Source: Diadema setosum (taxonomy: Eukaryota > Echinodermata > Echinoidea > Diadematoida > Diadematidae). Taken from it: a stretch of 64,000 bases of DNA. Location of the stretch: contig CM067067.1 of NCBI GenBank assembly GCA_033980235.1, positions 15,062,401 through 15,126,400 on the forward strand, written 5' to 3'. Below the pieces are notes generated by a model, which was not told the DNA's origin, did no database searches, and worked only from the letters and a program-made list of their open reading frames with translations. The translations under genes were made by a program, and so were the position numbers. The number at the start of each line of letters is the position of its first letter. The first letter of the stretch is position 1. Shown piece after piece: positions 13,015 through 24,839 of the stretch.

Positions 13015-13899
13015 CTGAAAGATGACAATGATACATACTACATGTTCACATTTTCCATGCCGACCTTTCTTTCTATTTTTGTTCTTTCTCAGTATACAGC
13101 ATTACACTCGTTTCAGAGCTTCAAATGTTACTGCAGTGTATTTGACCATGAATGTGAAAGAGAAGGAGCGGGTTCTTTTTGCAATAGTTTGTGCAAATTT
13201 ATGCGCAGGTTCTACAGCATGACAACTGAATGCTTGGCATTTCACTGGCTTTGATGTTCTATGCTCCAAGCCACTCTTCCATTGAGTTTGGATATTTTAA
13301 GCTGTATTTCACAGGAAATGCTGAAATTCTGTAATCAACTTGGTGGTAATCTTGTACGGAACAACTCCATCAAAAGTTTTTCTTAAATCTCCGTGTTATC
13401 AGTACCTCCTGACTGAAAAAGGAGAGTTTGTATCTCACTAAAAAGTTAACATTTAAAAAATTTTACGCACATTGTGCATAGTAATAAATGGTGTTTTGCG
13501 CGGACCTCTGCTGGCAATAGCCCGCGATCACACACCCAGAACAAGTTTTGAGCATGATCAGACTTTGGCTGCAGGAAAATTAGACCGAAAAATCCGTCTG
13601 TCCGGAAATTTTCTTGATTTTGTGTTCGTTTGTTTGTTTATTTGTTTGTTTTTTACTTTTATGGCTCTCCTCCCTAGAGAGGGGTAGACTGGCTTCCAGA
13701 CTCGTATCAGGATATCGACGCCCTCAACGTCGAAAACTGCAGCAGGTTAAGGTGGATTTGTGCCACAGAACTCTGAGTTCTGTGATTTGTGCTTGCCTTC
13801 GGCAAAGGCGGCGATTCGTCACCGCGGAGGGCGCATTTATGAACAAGAGACCCGCGGGTCTAGCGCTCACCTGAGTATCGCAAGTTCACCTTTCACGCA

Positions 13900-14800
13900 G
13901 TCACTAATCTAAATTATTCACAGCTCTACTAAAATTTGACCAGGCATTCTCAAGTAGAAGATGAAAATGTACAATAAAAAAAAGGGCCCAAATTTTTTTA
14001 AGATTCCTTAATTTGGGGAGATTGGGGCCCCCTGGGGCCCCCTGGGTGGGGCATGGTGCCCATTTTGATAAATTGAGATCCTGACCCCCTAGGGATGCTA
14101 CCTGCCAAGTTTGACAAAAATCCATCATGAGGTTTTCAGGAAGAAGATGAAAATGTACAATTCAGGCCCCCATTTCGGACCTCCCCCCCCCCCCCACCCC
14201 CAAGAGGGGCACCCCTGGATCTGCTATGAACAAACTTGAAACTACAGTCATTAATGTACTCACTCATAGTATTATCTTAGCTCTATAACTTCTGATTCTA
14301 GAGAAGATTTTTAAAGATTTCTTCATTTTGGGGGGTTTGGGGCCCCCTGGGGGCCCCCTGGGTGGGGCATGGTGCCCATTTTAAGAGATTGAGATCCTAA
14401 CCCCCTAGGGATGCTACCTGCCAAGTTTGGTGAAAATGGGTCATGGGGTTCTCAAGAAGAAGATGAAAATGTACAATTTAGGCCCCATTAGGACCGCTCC
14501 CCGCCCCCCTCCCCTGGGTCCCAAGGGGGGCACCCCTGATTCTGCCATAAACAATCTTGAAACTACAGTCATCAATGTACTAACTCATAGTATTAACTTA
14601 GCTCTATCACTTCTGGTTCTAGAGAAGAAGATTTTTACAGATTCCTTAATTTTGGGGGGTTTGGGCCCCCCTGGGGGCCCCCTGGGTGGGGCATGGTGCC
14701 CATTTTAACAAATTGAGTTCCTAACCCCCTAGGGATGCTACCTGCCAAGTTTGATGGAAATCGGTCTTGGGGTTTTCAAGAAGAAGATGAAAATGTAAAA
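13900..14800. repeat. Three GC-rich tandem repeats of about 315 bp
   Basis: GTGGGGCATGGTGCCCATTTT recurs near 14.05, 14.36 and 14.68 kb, each flanked by GGGGCCCCCTGG and CCCCCTAGGGATGCTACCTG, and AAGAAGATGAAAATGTA. This lies within the intron between Gene III exons. Confidence 0.8.
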
Positions 14801-14807
14801 AGTTTAC

Positions 14808-14890
14808 GCACGACGGACGACGCACGACGGACGACGGACGACGGACGCCGGACGACGGACGACGCACGACGGACGCCGGACGAAGGGCGA
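14808..14890. repeat. GACGGAC-type microsatellite
   Basis: Imperfect repeats of ACGACGGACG and ACGCACGACGG, followed by a hairpin (GCTCACTTGAGCC/GGCTCAGGTGAGC) near 14.90 to 14.93 kb. Confidence 0.85.
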
Positions 14891-15099
14891 TCGCAATAGC
14901 TCACTTGAGCCTTTGGCTCAGGTGAGCTAAAAAGGAGTCGAGTTGGCAAAGGGTCTGGAAACCAGACTATAGAGTGGGGATTTCGTGAAGCCAGACGTAG
15001 TCTCCGCGGAACATGTCCACGACGACAAGATACAGACCAATCTTTCGGCGAACTACGGATGAGATACATGCTAGCTACTGTCAGACCATCTGAGGGGAC

Positions 15100-16880
15100 C
15101 TCCGAGCAGGAAAAAAAAAAGTCATTGACGCAAGGTTTGCCCAAAAAGGTGTGACATCAGGGTCTTTAACGATCCAGACTACGTTGACATGATAGCATAA
15201 ATGCTTTTTGACAGAGTTTTGCGGCAAGCGCTGTCCAGTTGGAGGATTGTGAAAGTTCACTGTGTAAGTTATCTCCATTATCGAAGACGGTGTCGAACAA
15301 ATTCCAACACAAACAAGCTCAAAGAGCAACATACATCACGATAAACAGATTCCGCGTTCAATACTGTATTCCCAGTACTCGGGGAAAATCAAGTACATTG
15401 TATTCAAGAACAATGTACTATGTGCATTTGACCATGGTCTTTTATGGATATCTTTTCCCAAACGATAAGCTGGTCGGTCGGCACGGCACTACTATTGACA
15501 TCAATGAATAAGCACACGAAATTCCTATATATTCCACATATCACGGGAAGTTTATAGTCAAATAAATCTAGTTCAAAATTCTGGACGTCACCAATTTCCA
15601 TTCATCCGGTATACCATACCTTAGGATATTAATTTTGTTCATGCAATAGGCCGTCTTCATTTAAGAGATTTTTTGAAAACACATGCAGGCACTTTTTAGG
15701 TTAAAATCACGCATGGTCAATCTATCATTATTGTTTTGTTTTGGGAGTTTGTTTTCTGTCCATGTTTACATTTTAGTCAGTTATTTTATACATAATAACC
15801 GTATAGAAGGGAACTTACTTTACAAGGCCTTTTTGGTATTATTCAAGTTCTCTTTTTTCCTTTTCACAGCTATAGGTAAATTATTGATAATTTTTGTACT
15901 GCATTGTAAAGTACAATTCTGTTGTATTGTTAACTGAGAAAATGAGATGAAAAAAGAATGGGATTGAAGTATCATGAAGAGAATAATAAACAAAGATATA
16001 TATTCATATTGTCACTTTGGAGCATGACAGTCCAACACACACTTGAAACCGATCTATCAGGATCTCACCACACGGGAAGCCAGCCGGGCGCAGAGGTGAC
16101 ACAAAATCGCTAGTGACCTTGTAATTTGTTAATGTTTCCATGTCGTTCTGTGCTGATCAATAGAGAGGATCGAGAGAGTATGGGCGCAGCTCTTACTAAC
16201 ATGATTATAGAAGAATAACATGATGTTTTTGTTGAGGTGAAAAACAATTTGATTGCATTGCTTACAGAAACATAGCAATAAACAAGCTTCCAATAATGAT
16301 ATCACATTCCTACAGAGATAAGAGAGTGCTTATACGTGATACACTTAATTTTTAATAGCAGGGACTTTTGAGGTGCTTATAGTACATAGGTACAAAATTG
16401 ATTTTCGACTAAATCGAGCACCTATAGACACAGCATGCATCAGCTCGACACTCGACACAACAAAATGTATACGTACCTGGTACCTTATCTATCGAAAATA
16501 CACAGCACAGCTAGTACATTGTATTTTAATACGCGGTTTATACACTGTTTCTGTGCATATCTATCAAATCCGCGCATATTCTACATTGCAGACCACATGG
16601 TTTCACATGGATGAATTAGTAACACCATGGAGCTACCAAAGAGACTTTGGTAGCTCTGGACATGGTAACACACTCTCCCCAACCGGAATACGTGAACTAT
16701 GATACAATAGGCCCAACTCATTGAATACTCGCGGCCACTCGATTATTTGCAAACGATCGAGAGGAGGTTGGTCTTCAACATTCTGTTGCTCATTACAAAA
16801 CGATTCCTACCATTAGGATTGTCATGGAATTAGATGCACTTTTCGTCACCTAAGACACGACCCCGGAGTCAAGCAAGACT
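15100..16880. other. Intron or spacer, no gene seen
   Basis: No exon-like pattern, family motif or clear element was found; the sequence is AT-rich and unique-looking. Confidence 0.5.
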
Positions 16881-16883
16881 CAC

Positions 16884-17187
16884 CCGGTTGATCTTGATTA
16901 TTTATTCCGCCGTCGCCTGGTGACGCCGTGGGGATGGGAAGTGAAGTCGGCGACGACGACGTCCCTTCTGAAGAAGGAGTTGTGTCGGTAGATGTCTTGT
17001 GAATGGCAGCCGAAGCTGTCGGCGATGGCCGTTTTCTTTTTTGGCCCACCGCTCTCCTTGACAGCATCGGAGCACATCCCAAGCACTCATGGGAACTCTG
17101 GCCACCACCACAGGTGACTGTTTTCCTCCTCAAACGCCTGCGCCTGCTGCGCTCTGATGTCCACTGCGTACCTTGTGCTCTTGGCAT
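16884..17187 (-). CDS. Gene III first exon: basic, Ser/Thr/Pro-rich N terminus
   Basis: It encodes 101 residues starting MPRAQGTQW, with two basic clusters, SRRRRLRRK and GQKRKRPSP, that fit a nuclear localisation signal, followed by a stretch rich in Thr, Ser and Pro and the end INNQDQP. The donor CCGG|GTGAGT is ideal and its phase 1 fits the next A exon. The 5' part could instead be UTR, because a second GT (CACAAG|GTACGC) lies 16 bases after the ATG. No domain is recognised. Confidence 0.5.
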
Positions 17188-17589
17188 CGTGACTTTTCAC
17201 CAAATAACACTCAGACATTTACTATATCCCAGACACAGCAATACTGCCGATGTATGAGGGAAAAATGTTCCAAATGCAGAAAATAGTAGGCTCATATAGT
17301 ACTGTGCAATCAGTTCAATATCCTCAAAAGGAAATCGTTCATCGAGAGTTGTTCACGCAGCAGGTGCGGACCCTACTGTTTTGAAGACCATAGATATAAT
17401 ACATGTATACATTGAATGTGAGGTGGTTGCTTCCTCTCACCTCCCTCGTTGCACACACGAGCACGAGCTGTGAAACGTTCTGATTTTATTGCTAAGAAGG
17501 CCAGCATCTTCACCATCTCCACCCTCACTCGCCTATTGCCCCTCCCCTCCCCTCTCGGCGCGCTCGAGGCATGGTGCTGCGGCTCGATT

Positions 17590-17760
17590 TTTGCTCTTTT
17601 TCGGGGAAAACGTTGTCTGGCTTCCAGACCATGAATCATTATGCCAGTATTTTTTTTTAAAAGCCGATTGAGCTGCATGATCCTTGTCACAGCGGAGGGT
17701 GCATTTTGTGGAAGGCAGTTAGCAATGGGTCTGAAAACCAGACTGGGGAGTTCATTTATG
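17590..17760. repeat. Inverted repeat CTGGCTTCCAGACC / GGTCTG..CCAGAC
   Basis: TGTCTGGCTTCCAGACCATG and GGGTCTGAAAACCAGACTGG, the same arms as the element at 13.57 to 15.09 kb. A 171-codon minus-strand open frame crosses it but looks like chance. Confidence 0.5.
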
Positions 17761-18319
17761 GATACAGTGCACTGCGATTGTTCTTCACCAGGTAGGTAAG
17801 ATCCCCTCCCTGTTTCTCCCGAGAGAATAACACCAAAGAGTATCAAACAATGAAGCTCCTTCATAAAACAACATTGTTCGATCTTCAATGTGCATACAGG
17901 ACTGTGAGTGTGTTCAAATGAAGATACACATATATTTTCCTCTGTTTTTCACACCTATTTCTCATATTTACAAGCGACATTTGACATTCGGAGTTGAAGA
18001 TTTTCCTTTGACCTTTCACCTGGATCATACACATAAATGCTTAATTGCTTTGGTTTTGTTTTGCTATCCTTCTTTCATTATTTTTGGACATTCCCTATTG
18101 ATTTATCTTCACAATCCACAATAAAACACAATACAAACATAATTGGCTTTGTATAACAATCTACATCTTTGGTGGTTCGGGATAATTTACAGACGATGGG
18201 TCGGCGATGTATGCTTTGGTAGCATAGGACAAGAAAGTGGGATAATACATGTATTGTTAATGTTCAGTCGATGTAGTAGGTATCCATGACGTAACACGAC
18301 TTGAACCCAGTTCAGGCAA

Positions 18320-18560
18320 ATGGCTGCACCGTTGAAAAACATGAAGACCATTTACGAGAAGGGTGCACGTCACGAGACCGACACCAATTACGAATCATAC
18401 ACCTACGAGTTCAAGTCATACAGCAATGTTAGGATTATACTACAGTCCACGAGTTCGTCACAAAGCAAACAAGGCCCACCAGACCGACACATAACGTCGA
18501 ACTCGTACACTGTATTTACCTATTGTCGAACTCGTGGGCCTTATATACTATAAGCCTGTA
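18320..18560. repeat. AACAAGGCCCA..GGGCCTT foldback copy
   Basis: AGCAAACAAGGCCCACCAGACCG and GAACTCGTGGGCCTTATATA are inverted relatives; the same AGCAAACAAGGCCCA block is at 48.8 kb. Confidence 0.55.
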
Positions 18561-19065
18561 GTGTCGAATTGACTGAACCAGAATAAAAAGCACGTGCGTT
18601 GATAGGGTTATAATAACCTAATCTTGGTTTCTCTGCATATATAACTGAATGTAATCATCATGGACGAGTCACCAATAGGTACTAGTAATATATTCGCGCG
18701 AGGGTCCTTGGGAAATGCGTGTTGTTGCAAAATCAGCCCGTCCTTAGTGCACGTGGGAAGGGGAAACTTCTTCACCACTGTCATTTTTTGGGCATGGAGC
18801 TACCAAGTTGGTAGCTCCATGGTTTGGGCATGCAGGGAGGTGCTTCCACGTCCCTGGTTTGTGAATTCAACGAATTTGTATCCTCTGTTTTGTGTACGTC
18901 AACACAGTGGAATGTGGGGGTCAAATGATAACGTAAAACAGAGCGTCCAGATTAGGGCAGATTACGGAGGCCAAATAAACCACTGCTGGAGTGTTTTCTT
19001 GGAATTACAGGAATTTGAATGTAGGAAATGGTAGATACACTGAGGGGTTGCTAGTCATTATTTAA

Positions 19066-19634
19066 CCTTAAAGGGAAGGTAAACCCAAAAAGCAATGTGG
19101 ATTGAGTGAAAGCAACAACATTAGCAGAACACATCAGTGAAAGTTTGAGGAAAATCGGACAATCGATACAAAAGTTATGAATTTTTAAAGTTTTGGTGTT
19201 GGAACCGCTGGATGAGGAGACTACTAGAGGCTATGACGTATGAATGGACTGCAATATAAACAAAATATAAAGGAAAATCAACAAAAATTCACTTTTCTAG
19301 CATTATGAAAGGGCACTTGCCTAATCGCTTTCAGAAAACAGGGGGAATAATTGCTACCCTTAACATTATGTCGTATCAAGTTGATGGAATTTGTGGTTTT
19401 CATGAAAAATGAATTTTTGTGAAAATTTCTTTATATTTCCTTTATATTGTTGTCCTCTCATACGTCATAACCTCTAGTAGTCTCCTCATCCAGCGGTTCC
19501 AACACCAAAACTTTAAAAATTCATAAATTTTGCATCGATTGTCCGATTTTCTTCAAACTTCCACTGATGTGTCCTACTAATATTGCTGCTTTCACTCAAT
19601 CCACATTGCTCTTTGGGATTACCTTCCCTTTAAT
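19066..19634. mobile_element. Foldback MITE (AAAGGGAAGGTAAACCC family)
   Basis: The first and last 200 bp are inverted copies: AAAGGGAAGGTAAACCCAAA, GCAATGTGGATTGAGTGAAAG and AAAACTTTAAAAATTCATAA reappear as reverse complement at the right end. No coding capacity. A truncated copy is at 26.82 kb. Confidence 0.85.
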
Positions 19635-19774
19635 GTTCAGGGATGATTTGTTTTTGTTTTATATAATCATTGTACAGACCTGGTAGATACGCTGATTAAG
19701 TTAATCAGGGGTTGCAAGTCATTATTTAAATAAATGACAAAAAAAAAAAACTTTGGAAACCTGAACTGAAGCCC

Positions 19775-20147
19775 ATCTTAAAGGTCCAGTTTACCTTGGG
19801 GAGCAGTGACTTCAAAAAATGTTCCAGATATCACATTTGATGCATATGTGTAGGTCTATTGTATCAAAAAACATCCTACCATATGAAATATTTGCAATAA
19901 AACCAAAAATATAAGGAGATATCAGGGTTTTTCTCAGTAAACCGTAACTGTATACGCTTTAGTCTAGAAACATTTTTATTATAACTATTGTTCACATTTT
20001 GTGTATTTAACAACACTTAATATCGATTATATGGATTCAATTTTTTACAGTGGTTGTTTCTATCCATAACTCACATTTTAGAACTATCTTAAAGCAATAA
20101 TGCTGGGTTTTTGTTTCATCTGCAAATGGTAAATTATACCTTTAACG
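19775..20147. mobile_element. MITE (AAAGGTCCAGTTTACCTT family), intact copy
   Basis: About 370 bp with TCTTAAAGGTCCAGTTTACC at one end and ATGGTAAATTATACCTTTAA at the other. An inverted, interrupted copy lies at 27.79 to 29.58 kb. Confidence 0.7.
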
Positions 20148-20429
20148 AACTGGTATTAACCGCTTTAATTACTAGTACTGCGGCAATTTTGGCGGTTGCT
20201 AAATACCGGTAAGTAACGCTTCTACGGTACAGGACAGCGCCTTCAGGGGAAAAAAAAAAATGTTGCAGGTGGTGAAATCCCGTACTTAGTACCAAGGAGA
20301 TATTATAGGCCTAGTAATACGTAAGGCCAAGTAGTAGGGGTAGACTGATTCCAGCTTGGGGCGACATGATAACAATTATTCTTTGTAAATAAGCTTAATG
20401 TCGTCGCATGGTATTTGCAATTATAACAT

Positions 20430-20600
20430 TTCGTGCTTTAGTGATCACCTTGACAGAAAGATCCGTCTGTCCGGAGGACTCTTTTATATTTTGCCACTGA
20501 CGCTGTCCTCCGTGAGGGGATCCGTGAAGCCAGACGCAGTCTCCGCGGAACATTCCCCGACGGACAGATACAGACCGATCTTTCGGTCAAGTGATCACCA
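20430..20600. mobile_element. Compact foldback element
   Basis: GTGATCACCTTGACAGAAAGATC and GATCTTTCGGTCAAGTGATCAC form terminal inverted repeats, with TCCGTCTGTCCGG/CCGACGGACAGA inside. Confidence 0.7.
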
Positions 20601-20759
20601 TGCTTGCCTTATACTAGGCCCTAATCTTTTGTAATGTATCAAAGGGCTACATAGATATATGGGATTATGTATGCACAAGAAACTAACTGAGAGTGAGACT
20701 GAGTACTATTGTGGCCGAACCACATAGAAATGTAGATTACAGTAGAGTCTACGGAATAT

Positions 20760-22150
20760 CTTTGGACTGAACAAAAAAAAAAAAAAAAAAGACTTAGGGC
20801 CTATACACCTACCCTCTATAGGGGTTTATATTTAGATTTCCTTTTGAATCTCTTTTGCATGAACCGTCTCTACCCGGTACCTCAAAAATATGATGCTCAG
20901 GTAGGTGATGTGATGACAGAGTTAGGGAAATACTAAGTACAGTTAGGGCCTAGGCCTAACGTTAGTTTTATTCTATATTGAGTATAAATAGAAAGGATGC
21001 TGTGCTACAACCCACCTGAATGAATAACAGGACGATGTATGACGAAACGAACCAGTCACAACAACCGCAGTTGTAAAAAGGTACCGGTAGTTCTTTTCCC
21101 CGCAAATGGGGCAACCCGTACGACACGTTGATAAACCGATGTAGACTAGACTCTAGCACATGTAAAGATCTACTAGTACTGGTAGAACATTGTATTGCCT
21201 ACCACGGCATGAGATTTGATGTTCTGAGGATAGGACCTCTCATGATTCCAGTCCCTTTCTGCCCGCGAAACTTTTCAGTAGCCCTGTACACACTATCAGC
21301 ACGCACTGACAGTGGGTACGGTAACGGGCCATCCATCAGCCAACAGAGGTGTCTGATCTTGTCTAGGACAGGGCGGGCCAGGGTATTGTAGTTAGACTTT
21401 GATGTGTGGCGGTGTACGTGTAAAAACGTACGTGTTTATGTTGACGATGTGACTGTCAAGGTCTGATCAAGTGAGCAAATTGGGCCAAAGGGATCGGGGG
21501 AGAGAGAGAGAGAGAGAGGGGGGGGGGGGGCACGTTTATAGCCTAGCGGCGGCGGTTGGTGCAGTACTGACAAGACAAGACAACCCCAATAACAACAAGG
21601 GGGCCGCGGGGACTCCCCGCGACTGGCTTGGTCCGCACATAAGCCGAAGATACGAAGCTTTGATGATCCCATCAATAATTGAAGTCCAAAATTACTCAAT
21701 GCACAAGAGGACTGTGGCTTGTTTATACCTTACACCACGAATCGCATCAAGAGAAGCCACTTTGATATATTATAGGTCTAGACCTATGATACTTGGGTCT
21801 TAATATTAACAGAGTAAGATGTTGCCATTTTGTGTGTTTGTACGATACTGATTCGAGACAAGTACCGTAATCAGATGCTTAAAATTGCCTTGCTTTCGTG
21901 TTAGCGAACCTTCAGTCACAGGTCAGGTTATTTTCTATAAAGCACTTGTGTAAGGCTCATTAGTGGCATTTATGAGAGGAACTTGGAAGATATGAGTACA
22001 CCCTTGCCGGGATCTGACCTCGGTAAGTGAAGATGATGTCGATGTCAGTACAGTGGCGGTGTTTTATTTTATGCTGCCCTCATACCGTGGTGATAAATCA
22101 TGATGCCTGAATCGGGAATATGACTATCACTGAATGACCACGTTGAGTGA
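20760..22150. other. Intron, no gene seen
   Basis: Contains a poly(A) run near 20.78 kb and a GA/G-rich tract near 21.50 to 21.53 kb. No exon-like pattern. Confidence 0.5.
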
Positions 22151-22160
22151 AATCTGGAGA

Positions 22161-22161
<1 letters not shown>

Positions 22162-22199
<38 letters not shown>

Positions 22200-22203
22200 T
22201 GTT
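22162..22203. repeat. (TG)n microsatellite
   Basis: GT dinucleotide repeat with one interruption. Confidence 0.95.
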
Positions 22204-22815
22204 TACAGCAAGCACTGGTGTAAAGAGACGGCGCTGGCACACAATGCTATCATTGCATCTCCCGTTGTTACACTTCTGTTTAGTTGGAGGTACTTGTAAG
22301 TTTGACGACGAAATTGTATTCGTCAAGCTGCTTCGAGATCTTCATTTAATCATGTTGACAACGTAGTTTAGCCATAGACTCTACTACCAGATTTCCACCT
22401 CCCTGCTACTACAAAGTATCGTAGCCTACTTGTACATCCTAATATCAATTTGAATCATTCTTCCGAATGGGCAATCTTATCTAGGCCTGCACATCACATC
22501 CTATTCCTATGGATTTCACCCATTTCACCAGAATGAAGACAGGAGTATAATAATCAAGAAAAGAACTGTCTTGCGCAACGTTGTAACAAACTGTATGCTA
22601 TATTTACATATGAGGGAAAATACCTTTATATGAGTTATTCATTAAATTATTTTTGCGTTATTTTTTCATGTTTACAGAGTTTATTATCTTTGAAATAACA
22701 GAATTGGAAGCAACTGGAGAAAAACGAAGAAAATGGCTCGGATATGTCTATAGCACTTGCTCTGTCGTCATATCTTGACATGTGCTTCTTTTTGTTTCCT
22801 TTTTTATCTTCTAAC

Positions 22816-22816
<1 letters not shown>

Positions 22817-22849
<33 letters not shown>
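22817..22849. repeat. Poly(A) tract
   Basis: Run of about 32 A. Confidence 0.9.
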
Positions 22850-22850
<1 letters not shown>

Positions 22851-22994
22851 ATACCGTGTAGGAAGCCAAACCAATGCCGATCAAGGTAAATGTACTAAAG
22901 TTTAGATCGACCCCGATCACCCTTGCCACGGAGCGAGCCCAACCTGTCCAAAATGATTGGCTTGAGCGAGTAGATCTAATCAGCAGTGGAAATC

Positions 22995-23205
22995 CACCAT
23001 AATAGATGATGACTGGCTGGGGAGGAAACATACCGAATGTTCCACCCGAAGGTTTTGAAATGCTATTGAGGGAGGTTATAAGTCCCGAGACGAAGTTGAG
23101 GGACTTATAGCCTCCAGAAATCATGGAAATAGCATTTCAAACCCTGAGGGTGGAACGTTTGATACATGTTCCCGACAACAAAAGTCATCATCTGTTATAA
23201 TTATA
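22995..23205. mobile_element. Foldback element GATGATGACTGG, copy 1
   Basis: GATGATGACTGGCTGGGGAG at the left and AAAAGTCATCATC at the right, with AAATGCTATTGAGGGAGGTT/AATAGCATTTCAAACCCTGA inside. It can fold almost end to end. Confidence 0.75.
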
Positions 23206-23252
23206 TGGGTTAGTCAAATACCAAGCCACGCTCGCAACGTCAACCACCAGTT

Positions 23253-23589
23253 AAAGGGGATGGCTAGTAACTGATCAGTGGGAATCAATGGGAATGCTGG
23301 AGGATGATTGTTCCAATCCTTGTGGGATTCATTTAAGAGTACATTATATATCTATTCTTGTGTGAAAATTATTTGCTTCAGAACGGTCTCATATTCAAGT
23401 AATGTGCAGATTAATGCCCCGTCACTGACCAGGGACGCTTACCTGGAAACATTAAACTGCACATTACTTGAATATGAGACCATTGTGAAGCAAATAATTT
23501 TCACACAAGAAATCCCACAAGGATTGGAACAATCATCCCTCAGCATTCCCACTGATTCCCACTGATCAGTTACTAGCCATCCCCTTTAA
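23253..23589. mobile_element. MITE TTAAAGGGGATGGCTAGTAAC
   Basis: Terminal inverted repeats of about 140 bp: TTAAAGGGGATGGCTAGTAA and its reverse complement, with GTGAAAATTATTTGCTTC and ATATTCAAGTAATGTGCA also inverted. A one-arm copy is at 29.58 kb. Confidence 0.85.
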
Positions 23590-23810
23590 CGCACTCGATC
23601 GCTCGCGCAGAGCCAAATTCACTGTGCACGGGTCCTTCAAATCCAAAGAAGTTAGAATTTACCTTTTTGTTAAAGATAATCACACTTTCGTACACATTAC
23701 AATAATCGGTCATCTGTTTTTTTTCACATAATATGGAATAGGCAAATTTATCCTGTCGTTTTGCGTGAAAAATATGATCGTTCAATCGTTTGGTATTGTT
23801 TGTCATTTGT

Positions 23811-23937
23811 TACGTGAAAATGTTTTCCCATGGGAGAACATTACAAAAATATTCTGCCCATGGGCTAACATAACCAATGTGCCTCCATCACCTGACTGTG
23901 TTTAGCCAATCACTAACCGGTATTTAACCAACCCATT
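23811..23937. repeat. Direct repeat GTTTTCCCATGGGAGAAC, copy 1
   Basis: Shares ACGTGAAAATGTTTTCCCAT, CTGTGTTTAGCCAATCACTA and ACCGGTATTT with the copy at 24.69 kb. Confidence 0.75.
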
Positions 23938-24125
23938 GATGATGACTGGCGGGGGAGGGAACATACCGAATGTTCTACCCAAAGGGTTTGAAATGCTATT
24001 GAGGGAGGTTATAAGTCCCGAGACGAAGTCGAGGGACTTTTAACCTCCCGAAATAGCATATCAAACCCTGAGGGTGTAACGTTTGGCACATGTTCCCGAC
24101 AACAAAAGTCATCATCTATTATTAT
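23935..24125. mobile_element. Foldback element GATGATGACTGG, copy 2
   Basis: Same family as 22.995 kb; GGTTATAAGTCCCGAGACGA and the inner inverted repeats are nearly identical. Confidence 0.75.
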
Positions 24126-24686
24126 ATGGCCTATGGGTTAGTCAAATACTAGTACCATCATCTGTTACGAGTATTTTTGTTTTTGTTTTTCCATAACCTT
24201 TCATTGATTCCATATTCAACACAAATTCATGACAACTCAAATCACATATCATACAAAATCCACGATTCAGCATAACACAATTACATGTATAGTGAAATCA
24301 AGCTAAGCTGTACTTTCAGCAAAACAATACATTCGTAAAGAATATACAATGCACCAGAAAAAAAAACAATATACACTGCTCACTTACTTTCGTTAAAATC
24401 AAATCGAGCTGTACTTTCAGCAAGACAGTACATTCATTAAAAAAAAAAAAAACTTGACACGCCATTGATCTATACACACACACAAAAATGGAACCGATAT
24501 TCCCCTTTTATTACCCCCACCCCGCGATTATAAACCAAACCCCCATCAAACCATTCTTCCTATACATACCTCCTCCCCTCCCAACTACCCTTCCCATCCC
24601 TTCCCCCTTCCCCGTGGACATCTGGCTCCGGGTCCTTCCATACTTGTCTTAATACTTTCAAATTTTCCCATTTACTGAAATGAATA

Positions 24687-24830
24687 CGTGAAAATGTTTT
24701 CCCATGGGAGAACATTGCACAAAAAAAAAAAAAATTAATGTTCTGCCCATGGCGAACATAACCAATGTGCCTCCATCACGTACGTGACTGTGTTTAGCCA
24801 ATCACTAACCGGTATTTGACTAACCCATTT
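24687..24830. repeat. Direct repeat GTTTTCCCATGGGAGAAC, copy 2
   Basis: Second copy of the 23.81 kb block, followed again by ACCCATTTGATT. Confidence 0.75.
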
Positions 24831-24839
24831 GATTATAAC

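Larger units (their letters stand above)
13570..15090. mobile_element. Foldback element split by the tandem repeat
   Basis: The left end has GACCGAAAAATCCGTCTGTCCGG and CTGGCTTCCAGAC; the right end has TCTGGAAACCAGAC, GAAGCCAGACGTAGTCTCCGCGG and ACAGACCAATCTTTCGG. These match the compact element at 20.43 to 20.59 kb, so the GC-rich block appears to sit inside a copy. Confidence 0.45.
12746..17187 (-). other. Gene III: third paralogue, two exons visible (3' partial)
   Basis: A first exon with ATG at 17187 and a perfect donor (GG|GTGAGT) joins in phase 1 to an A-type cassette exon at 13.0 to 12.7 kb. An in-frame TGA lies just upstream of the ATG, so this is a start exon rather than an internal one. 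The visible product, about 190 residues, would be basic and Ser/Thr/Pro-rich and then helical. No B, C, D or J exon is seen to the left, where the Helitron-like array begins. Alternatively the A exon belongs to Gene II and this is an alternative first exon. Confidence 0.55.

Noticed and set aside
17373..17888. 171-codon minus-strand open frame
   Set aside because: It crosses an inverted repeat shared with other elements, has no splice-phase or family support, and its composition follows the repeat.
18660..19034. 124-codon plus-strand open frame
   Set aside because: No motif, no partner exon; looks like chance within the gene-poor intron.
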